Below are positions 58,218-64,000 of a stretch of DNA of 64,000 nucleotides, one piece after another. Under the pieces are notes generated by a model. That model saw only the letters and a program-made list of their open reading frames with translations, searched no databases and was not told where the DNA came from. Position 1 is the first letter of the stretch. Every line of letters begins with the position of its first letter. The translations under genes were made by a program, and so were the position numbers. Origin of the DNA: Amphritea atlantica (lineage in GTDB: Bacteria > Pseudomonadota > Gammaproteobacteria > Pseudomonadales > Balneatricaceae); assembly GCF_900111095.1 (NCBI RefSeq), contig NZ_FOGB01000002.1:421405-485404 (forward strand), in the 5' to 3' direction.

Positions 58218-59066
58218 ATGGCTAATTACTGGTCAGAATCTGAAGTTGAGGCGGCCGTTCAAGACTACTTCGATATGCTTCGTCTTGAATTGCTGGGCGA
58301 GAAATACAACAAAACTGCGCACCGGCGAGCGTTAAAGGAGCGGCTCAGTGGGCGTTCCGATGGTTCGGTTGAGCTCAAACATCAAAATATTAGTGCTGTA
58401 CTAATTGAATTTGGGATCCCTTTTATTGATGGCTATAAGCCTCGCTATAACTATCAACGTAAAGTTTTGCCTTACGCCGTAACTGATTATTTAGTTAAAA
58501 ATCCTGAAGTGTTGGCTCTTTTTCAAGCTGATTCTGAGGTTGTTCCCAAGGTGCCAACTGTTACCGACTTCTTAGCTGCATTTGATAAGCCTCCTAAGCC
58601 TGAAGAACGAACTGCAAGTGCTATTTCAGAGCCTAAGGCTGTCTATATTCCTAACGTAGTAAACTATTTGGAGCGGGAAGCGCAAAACCAAAAGCTGGGC
58701 GATGCGGGCGAGCAGTTTGTTATCAATTTTGAACAAGCGAGATTAATTAGAGCCGGAAAAGAGTCTCTTGCGGACCGAATAGAACAGGTGTCTGTGACCG
58801 AAGGCCCTGCGGCAGGCTTTGACATCCGTTCTTTCGAGGAGGATGGCACCGATCGTTTTATCGAAGCTAAGACAACTAAGTATGGGAAAAGTACGCCATT
58901 CTATGTAACGCCCAATGAGTTACGCTTTTCTCAAGAAAACGCAAAACGTTACCACCTTTACCGGGTATTTAAATTTCGTGCAGATCCAAGGGTATTTGCG
59001 CTACAGGGTAATTTGGAAGAACTCTGTGATTTAAAGCCATCAGAATATATGGCTCGGGTGAGTTAG
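58218..59066 (+). CDS. DUF3883 protein with PD-(D/E)xK nuclease-like fold
   Basis: 282 residues. The C-terminal half (about 160-260) is the DUF3883 domain: GDAGEQFVINFE, GFDIRSFEEDG with D202, then FIEAKTTKYG with E216 and K218, giving the D-(E)xK nuclease signature. The N-terminal 100 residues look like a separate helical DNA-binding or recognition module (RRALKERLSGRSDGSVELKH, 36-55). DUF3883 is common in restriction and phage-defence proteins, but no partner helicase or methylase is present. More AT-rich with different codon choice from its neighbours, suggesting transfer. ATG 58218 has AAGGA about 10 bases upstream. Confidence 0.8.
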   Translation: MANYWSESEVEAAVQDYFDMLRLELLGEKYNKTAHRRALKERLSGRSDGSVELKHQNISAVLIEFGIPFIDGYKPRYNYQRKVLPYAVTDYLVKNPEVLALFQADSEVVPKVPTVTDFLAAFDKPPKPEERTASAISEPKAVYIPNVVNYLEREAQNQKLGDAGEQFVINFEQARLIRAGKESLADRIEQVSVTEGPAAGFDIRSFEEDGTDRFIEAKTTKYGKSTPFYVTPNELRFSQENAKRYHLYRVFKFRADPRVFALQGNLEELCDLKPSEYMARVS

Positions 59067-59134
59067 ACACATAGCAACGGGCTAACGATTTTAGAAAGCG
59101 TGCCCGGCTTTCACCGGGCGGCCCTCTTCCCCTG

Positions 59135-60406
59135 TTACTTCTTCAACTTATCAATATTCAGCATCTTCATCAGGAATTTCTCGAAGATCGGTTCGCTGAC
59201 GCCGCTGCGGATCTTGTGCATAAAGTATTTTTCAAAGCCGACTTTGGCCAGATGCACCCACTTGCCGGATTTCATCCAGTTAACGTTGCGTGGCGGAATC
59301 TGCGGCATGGCGACAAAGGCGATACCGCTGTCGCCCATATCAGCCAGGCAGACCGCGTTCCAGGTGGCTTCGCTTTCCGGTTCTTTGCTGTCCAGCACCG
59401 AGCGGATGTTATGGGCGGTGGCGGTGACCATGCTCTCAATCATAAAGCCGGTTTTAGGCACGCCGGTAGGCACGGGGGTTGGTTTTTTTGGTGCAATGGC
59501 GACGGCGACACCAATACCCCAGATATTGGGGTAGGTGGGGTTACGCTGATGTTTATCGATAATAATAAAGCCGCGTGGATTCACCAGCCCTTCGATATCC
59601 CGCACGGCGTCGATGCCGGTAAAGGCGGGTAGCATCATGGTATAGCCGAAGGGCAGTTCGTGACGCTTTTTCTCTTCGCCCTGCTCATCACACTCGATAA
59701 CGTGCATCAGGCCATCTTCTATGCGGTCAACTTTGGCGTTACAGATCCAGTCGATATGGTGCTTACGCAGTTCACTTTCCAGCATGGTTTTGCTGTCGCC
59801 AACGCCATCAAGGCCGAGGTGGCCGATATAGGGTTCTGAGGTAACAAAGGTCATGGGGATCTGATCACGGATTTTGCGCTTGCGCAGATCAGAATCCATG
59901 ATGAAGGCGGTTTCATAGGCAGGGCCGAAACAGCTGGCGCCCTGCACCGCGCCGACAACAATCGGAGCGGGGTTTTCCGCCAGCGCGTTCCATTGATCAC
60001 AGGCCGTTTCTGCATGATCGATATGGCAGACAGAGTTTGTGAAGCCTTCCGGGCCGAAGCCTTCGATCTCATCGAATGCCAGTTTCGGACCGGTGGCGAT
60101 AATCAGGTGGTCGTAGCGCAGTCGGGTGCCGTCAGACAGTTCCAGTTCGTTGCTTTCGGGGTGAACCCGTTTAGCTGCATTGACAACCAGTTCAACTCCT
60201 TTTTTTGCCATTGGCGCGGCCAGAGGAACGGTAATATCTGCACGCTTGCGCCAATCAACAGCAACCCAGGGGTTGGAGGGGACGAAGTGATAGTAATCCT
60301 TATCACTAACGATAGTAACCGTATCGTCTGGCCCGGCCAGATCCTTCATTTCATAGGCCATCGGAACGCCGCCAAGTCCGGCACCGAGGATGATGATATG
60401 CGCCAT
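59135..60406 (-). CDS. sqr: Sulfide:quinone oxidoreductase
   Basis: Oxidises sulfide to sulfane sulfur or polysulfide and reduces the quinone pool; peripheral inner-membrane flavoprotein. 423 residues. FAD-binding GAGLGGVPMAYEM (8-20), the redox cysteines C127 (SVCHIDH), C159 (GASCFGPAYE) and C353 (NAVCLADMGDSG), WGIGVAVAI FAD loop, and a C-terminal amphipathic helix region for membrane contact. GGAGGAAA ribosome site precedes the ATG. Its promoter carries a palindrome at 60448. Confidence 0.93.
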   Translation of the reverse strand: MAHIIILGAGLGGVPMAYEMKDLAGPDDTVTIVSDKDYYHFVPSNPWVAVDWRKRADITVPLAAPMAKKGVELVVNAAKRVHPESNELELSDGTRLRYDHLIIATGPKLAFDEIEGFGPEGFTNSVCHIDHAETACDQWNALAENPAPIVVGAVQGASCFGPAYETAFIMDSDLRKRKIRDQIPMTFVTSEPYIGHLGLDGVGDSKTMLESELRKHHIDWICNAKVDRIEDGLMHVIECDEQGEEKKRHELPFGYTMMLPAFTGIDAVRDIEGLVNPRGFIIIDKHQRNPTYPNIWGIGVAVAIAPKKPTPVPTGVPKTGFMIESMVTATAHNIRSVLDSKEPESEATWNAVCLADMGDSGIAFVAMPQIPPRNVNWMKSGKWVHLAKVGFEKYFMHKIRSGVSEPIFEKFLMKMLNIDKLKK

Positions 60407-60447
60407 ACATTTCCTCCAGAGATCACTCTCTATTTTAGTATTATATT

Positions 60448-60465
60448 TATTAGATTTATCTAATA
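60448..60465. promoter_or_regulatory. operator-like palindrome over the sqr promoter
   Basis: TATTAGATTTATCTAATA: two 8-base arms around TT. On the minus strand it begins within the -10 element and spans the predicted start, 42 bases before the sqr ATG, so bound protein would block transcription. The sequence style is that of ArsR-family dyads. Confidence 0.7.
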
Positions 60466-60491
60466 TAAGATCAAAATATAGCCAGAGTCAA
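60462..60491 (-). promoter_or_regulatory. sigma-70 promoter of sqr
   Basis: Reading the minus strand: TTGACT (60491-60486), 18 bases, TATATT (60467-60462). Predicted start near 60455. Confidence 0.7.
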
Positions 60492-60649
60492 TGTTATATT
60501 TGTAAACATTGGTCGTAGGGTATATAGCAGGCGTGATGCGGAGCGGACGGTGATGAAAATTCGGGCTAAGGGTGTCACTGCTGAAAGCTAGTTGACGCGA
60601 AATCATTGGGTTAGCATTTATATATGCATAATCTTTATATCTGGCTATA
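60477..60649. repeat. 10-base inverted repeat at both sqr and mobA promoters
   Basis: TATAGCCAGA at 60477-60486 and its exact complement TCTGGCTATA at 60640-60649. Relative to each gene the motif has the same orientation, 71 bases before the sqr start and 79 before the mobA start. Confidence 0.5.
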
Positions 60650-60727
60650 AATATCAATTATTATCTATATATGTGATCGTTTACAGTGGTTGCCTCTATA
60701 CAACAAGAAGATCGGAAGGTGTAAGCG

Positions 60728-62653
60728 ATGCAGTATTATGTGGATGGTTTTCGTGGGGGTGATCCCGATATAAAAAATGCGACAGCAAAGCGTCGCGACC
60801 GTAGTGAGTTTGCTCCGCTGCCGGAAAAAGTAGATGTATTGATCGCCGGTTGTGGGCCCACAGGTCTCTGCCTGGCGGCACAGCTGTCTCAGTTCCCTGA
60901 AATTGACACCATGATCGTTGATCCTACACCGGGTCCGATTGAAAAGGGTAAAGCTGACGGTATCAATACCCGGACCATGGAGATGTTCCAGGCGTTTGGT
61001 TTCGCAGATAAGATCAAGCGAGAAAGTTACTGGGTCAATCAGACCAACTTCTGGATGCCTGATCCGGAAAAACCAGCCAATATCAAACGTATCGGCAGAG
61101 TGCAGGATGTTGCCGATGATTCCTCTGAGATGCCCCATATCCTGATCAACCAGGCGCGCATCCATGAGCTGTTCCTCGAGGTGATGAAAAACTCACAGAC
61201 ACGACTGGAACCCGACTATAGCTGGTCAATTGTCGATCTTGAGGTCGATACGACTACTGACGAATACCCTGTCACCGTTACCCTTGAAAACAGTGGCATT
61301 AATGCGGGCGAAAGAAAAACTGTGCGCGCTAACTATGTCGTTGGTTGTGACGGCGCCCGTTCTAACGTACGCAAAGCGATTGGCGGTGAACTGCATGGGG
61401 ATGCGGCACATCAGGCCTGGGGTGTTATGGATATTCTGGCGAATACCGATTTCCCGGATGTACGTCAGAAATGTCTGATCACCTCTGCCCATGAAGGCAA
61501 CGTACTGATCCTGCCACGGGAAGGTGGCTATCTTTTCCGGATGTATGTTGAGCTGGATAAGCTGAATCCTGATGAGCGGGTAGCTAACCGTAACTTTAAA
61601 GTCGATGACCTGATTGCCGGTGCGAATCGCATCATGCAGCCCTATTCGATCGATGTTAAAGAGGTTGCCTGGTGGTCTATCTATGAGATTGGTCACCGGA
61701 TGACCGACCGGTTTGACGATGTGCCAGAAGGTGAAACCGCCAGCCGTAACCCCCGTGTGTTCACCGCGGGTGATGCCTGCCATACTCACAGCCCTAAAGC
61801 GGGTCAGGGGATGAACGTGTCCATGCAGGACACCTTTAACCTGGGCTGGAAGCTGGCGCATGTGCTCCAGGGACGGGCTAATCCCGCTCTGTTGCACAGT
61901 TACTCTGCGGAACGCTGGGCCGAGGCTAAACGTCTGGTGGATACCGACCATGAGTGGGCGCGCATTATGTCCGCGCCTGCCGGGGAGTCGGTACTGGATA
62001 ATGGTGACGAGCCTCGCTTTATGCGTCAGTTTAAAGCTAATCTGGAATTTACCGGTGGACTGGCGGTTAAATATGGTGAGTCTGCTCTGGTTGGCCCGGC
62101 AACACATCAGGCGCTGGCGAAGGGCGAAGAGATTGGTCGCCGGTTCCACTCTGCTCCTGTTGTGCGCCTGGCGGATGCGAAGCAGATGCAGCTGGGTCAT
62201 GTGGCTGAGGCAGATACCCGCTGGCGCATCTATGCGTTTGCAGGCAAGAATGACAGCTCGGCACCGGGATCAGCGGTCCACAAACTGGCTGACTGGCTTC
62301 AGAATGATCTGAACTCTCCTGTGGTGAAGTTCACGGGTAAAGAGGAGGATATCGATGGTCTGATCGATCTTCGCGCTGTCTTCCAGCAAACCTTTGATCA
62401 GTTGGCGTATGAAGATATGCCCGCGCTGCTTTGCCCAACCAAAGGTAAACTTGGTCTTCAGGACCATGAGAAGGTGTTTTGTGTTGATCACAAAGGGCTG
62501 GGGGATATCTATGATATGCGGGGTATCAACCGTGAACAGGGCTGTATGATTGTGGTTCGCCCTGATCAGTATATTGCCCAGGTTCTGCCGCTGGATAGTT
62601 ATAAGGCACTGGCTGACTTTTTTGCAGCAATCTACCAGCCAATAGCCCGATAA
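60728..62653 (+). CDS. mobA: FAD-dependent 3-hydroxybenzoate 4-monooxygenase-like enzyme
   Basis: 641 residues, similar over its whole length to Comamonas MobA, which turns 3-hydroxybenzoate into protocatechuate. FAD-binding GCGPTGLCLAAQL (about 41-53), the DG motif GCDGARSNVRKAIG near 210, GDACHTHSPKAGQGMN near 345, and a C-terminal thioredoxin-like dimerisation domain (about 470-641) ending VVRPDQYIAQVLPL. Phenol 2-monooxygenase relatives share this plan, so the substrate is not certain. GGAAGG ribosome site upstream. No ring-cleavage gene is nearby. Confidence 0.87.
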   Translation: MQYYVDGFRGGDPDIKNATAKRRDRSEFAPLPEKVDVLIAGCGPTGLCLAAQLSQFPEIDTMIVDPTPGPIEKGKADGINTRTMEMFQAFGFADKIKRESYWVNQTNFWMPDPEKPANIKRIGRVQDVADDSSEMPHILINQARIHELFLEVMKNSQTRLEPDYSWSIVDLEVDTTTDEYPVTVTLENSGINAGERKTVRANYVVGCDGARSNVRKAIGGELHGDAAHQAWGVMDILANTDFPDVRQKCLITSAHEGNVLILPREGGYLFRMYVELDKLNPDERVANRNFKVDDLIAGANRIMQPYSIDVKEVAWWSIYEIGHRMTDRFDDVPEGETASRNPRVFTAGDACHTHSPKAGQGMNVSMQDTFNLGWKLAHVLQGRANPALLHSYSAERWAEAKRLVDTDHEWARIMSAPAGESVLDNGDEPRFMRQFKANLEFTGGLAVKYGESALVGPATHQALAKGEEIGRRFHSAPVVRLADAKQMQLGHVAEADTRWRIYAFAGKNDSSAPGSAVHKLADWLQNDLNSPVVKFTGKEEDIDGLIDLRAVFQQTFDQLAYEDMPALLCPTKGKLGLQDHEKVFCVDHKGLGDIYDMRGINREQGCMIVVRPDQYIAQVLPLDSYKALADFFAAIYQPIAR

Positions 62654-62678
62654 TATAAAGCTGAAATAGCAGAGTGTT

Positions 62679-62715
62679 AAACAGGCATCGGTGCGATCCG
62701 ATGCCTGTTTTTTTT
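62679..62715 (+). terminator. intrinsic terminator of mobA
   Basis: AAACAGGCATCGG and CCGATGCCTGTTT pair over 13 bp around TGCGAT; T-run to 62715. Confidence 0.93.
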
Positions 62716-62947
62716 ATGGGTTATTAATACCCGCCTCATCATCTCCTACGCATTGCTGATCGTTTTTATACGGTCATCAACGCTCTGAAACACACCCTGA
62801 ATATTGATTGTTTTCATTTTTCTTTCTTTTTGTTTCGTTTCAGCTTTATTTCAGTTTGAGTCTTTACAGTAGCTAACATCAAGTGACGAAAACTTGTTGC
62901 AGCCGTCTCTCAACATAAAAATATCGACTTAATCTGGAGCAATAAAA

Positions 62948-63298
62948 ATGAACAAAGCAAACTTAGCGACAGCACTACTTCTTGGCGCGTCAACTGCGCT
63001 TCTGAGCACGGGCTCCGTGGCCGGTCCTAGTAGTCAATTGAAGGTTTCTGAAACGGCCTCTGCCGAAGTTCAGGCTAAAGTTAACAGTTGGTTAGCGGGT
63101 GAAGAAATTAGCGGCCGTAAAGATAAGTGCTTTGGTATTGCACTCGCCGGTGAGAATAACTGTGCAGCAGGTGCCGGTACCAGCTGCGAAGGTACCTCGA
63201 CTACAGATTTTCAGACGAATGCCTGGGCCTATGCGCCTAAAGGTACCTGTGAATCAATCGTGACACCAAATGGAATGGGTTCTCTTGAAGGTTCATGA
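62948..63298 (+). CDS. bufA: Bufferin precursor BufA1 (DUF2282), copper-binding RiPP
   Basis: 116 residues. Signal peptide MNKANLATALLLGASTALLS with cleavage near VAG (about residue 26). The mature part has four cysteines at 61, 72, 80 and 101 in the DUF2282 pattern DKCFGIALAGENNC, TSCEGTS and PKGTCESI. In bufferins a MNIO enzyme converts cysteines to thiooxazoles that bind copper in the periplasm, after export with the signal peptide attached. TGGAGC site before the ATG. The MNIO gene overlaps its 3' end, which fixes the identification. Confidence 0.92.
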   Translation: MNKANLATALLLGASTALLSTGSVAGPSSQLKVSETASAEVQAKVNSWLAGEEISGRKDKCFGIALAGENNCAAGAGTSCEGTSTTDFQTNAWAYAPKGTCESIVTPNGMGSLEGS

Positions 63299-64000
63299 AT
63301 GCAACCCGCCCCGGCAGTCTTTGATTGCCGGAGCGCATTTAGGGGCCGGCCTGGGGTTAAAGGCTGAACACCTGGATGATATTTTGGCGTTACCTGTGGA
63401 AGAAGCCATTTGCACGGGAAATAGTCTGTGGTTTGAAGTGCATACAGAGAATTACTTTGTTGCAGGCGGGCCCCGGCTAAACTATCTCCGCTCAATCCGT
63501 GAGAACTATGATCTGAGCTTCCATGGCGTCGGGGGGTCACTAGGCTATGATCATCAGTCTATGCCTGAGCATATTCAACAGGTCAAAGCGTTAATCAATG
63601 AGTTTCAGCCAACGCTGATATCCGAACATGCGGTCTGGTCTCGCTCTGGCGGTGCATATTTTGCTGACCTTATGCCCCTGCCCAGAACCCGGGACGCACT
63701 CCAGTCGTTAGTGGAAGGGATTGACCGTTATCAGTCAGGCATAGGCCGGCGTATTTTAATTGAGAATCCGACTAACTATCTGGATTTCATCAGCGAGATG
63801 GATGAGCCTCAGTTTTTAGTTGAAGCTGCGCAGCGCAGTGGCTGTGGTTTATTAATTGATATCAACAACTTGTATCTCAGTAGTAAAAACACCGGTATCG
63901 ATGCAACGGAGTATCTGTCGCAGATTCCTGCTGAGCTGGTTGGTGAGATTCATATGGCCGGGTATGACCCTGACCCGGAATTAGGCCAGGCACTATTAAT
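63270..64000 (+). CDS. bufB: MNIO-family bufferin-modifying enzyme BufB (DUF692), 3' cut by window
   Basis: Multinuclear non-heme iron oxygenase of TIM-barrel fold that modifies BufA cysteines. About 243 codons are visible and the frame stays open to the window end. AHLGAGLGLKAEHLDDIL opens the barrel; metal-ligand blocks follow: WFEVHTENYF, SFHGVGGSLGY, SEHAVWS, IENPTNYLDF, LLIDINNLYL and EIHMAGYD. The start is uncertain: ATG 63270 lies inside bufA (29-base overlap) without a clear ribosome site, and TTG 63285 or 63321 are alternatives. BufC (DUF2063) and a DoxX protein are expected just outside the window. Confidence 0.9.
   Translation, partial: MEWVLLKVHECNPPRQSLIAGAHLGAGLGLKAEHLDDILALPVEEAICTGNSLWFEVHTENYFVAGGPRLNYLRSIRENYDLSFHGVGGSLGYDHQSMPEHIQQVKALINEFQPTLISEHAVWSRSGGAYFADLMPLPRTRDALQSLVEGIDRYQSGIGRRILIENPTNYLDFISEMDEPQFLVEAAQRSGCGLLIDINNLYLSSKNTGIDATEYLSQIPAELVGEIHMAGYDPDPELGQALL

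Larger units (their letters stand above)
60407..60727. other. 321-base AT-rich divergent promoter region between sqr and mobA
   Basis: It holds the sqr promoter and dyad listed separately, a TTTATATCTGGCTATAAA dyad at 60634-60651, and a 10-base motif shared in mirror position by both genes. No small gene was found in it. Confidence 0.7.

Noticed and set aside
59102-59119. GCCCGG/CCGGGC hairpin after sqr as a terminator
   Set aside because: Good stem but no T-run on the strand that would need it; left out of the feature list.
61226-62200. 324-residue open frame antisense to mobA
   Set aside because: mobA is recognised along its full length; the antisense frame has no domain and no start context.

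Overview
The window is a mostly core-genome segment of a marine gammaproteobacterium, about 52% GC by eye, probably Oceanospirillales (Amphritea/Neptunomonas/Marinobacterium-like). This placement is inferred from gene order shared with Pseudomonas (malic enzyme, ponA, pilMNOPQ, aroKB, a DamX-like gene, gltBD, hemE; and nrdR, rib genes, nusB, thiL, pgpA, ribA, dxs, ispA, xseB) combined with a Vibrio-like sodium flagellar stator (PomAB). No rRNA, tRNA, insertion sequence, prophage or CRISPR array was seen.

Layout. 1-12 kb: the 3' part of a malic enzyme gene, PBP1A, the type IV pilus alignment and secretin operon pilMNOPQ, aroK-aroB and a DamX-like SPOR protein. 12-23 kb: glutamate synthase gltBD, hemE, a beta-carbonic anhydrase, O-acetylhomoserine sulfhydrylase, radA and a PilZ protein. 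23-27 kb: ettA, an Hsp20 gene and glyA. 27-33 kb: a tightly packed nrdR-ribD-ribE-ribBX-ribH-nusB-thiL-pgpA operon. 33-36 kb: a PepSY protein with a two-component system sits between pgpA and ribA. 36-41.5 kb: xseB-ispA-dxs on the minus strand, then pomAB behind a near-consensus sigma-28 promoter.

41.5-53.3 kb is more mixed: a cytochrome c5-like protein, two unrecognised small genes, a 2-oxoglutarate oxygenase, a GT39-type membrane glycosyltransferase, a ptsP-mgtC-DUF1704 operon, a divergent class II fumarase, and a Slam/surface-lipoprotein pair. 53.3-58 kb holds argD behind a promoter/leader-ORF/terminator unit that looks like an attenuator, followed by an RLAN/ATP-grasp amidoligase and a GNAT-C39 peptidase fusion, a pair predicted to make and trim peptide conjugates. 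58.2-64 kb holds an orphan DUF3883 nuclease-like gene, a sulfide:quinone oxidoreductase divergent from a 3-hydroxybenzoate 4-monooxygenase-like flavoprotein with a clear operator dyad between them, and the start of a bufferin (copper-binding RiPP) operon cut by the window end.

The less ordinary signals are regulatory and contextual: the argD leader with an Arg-codon-rich small ORF, a nested leader hairpin that could hide the glyA ribosome binding site, the dyad over the sqr promoter, a Dxs missing a roughly 30-residue internal segment, and the amidoligase/peptidase pair. Residue positions are hand counts, and family assignments are from motif recognition without database searches.
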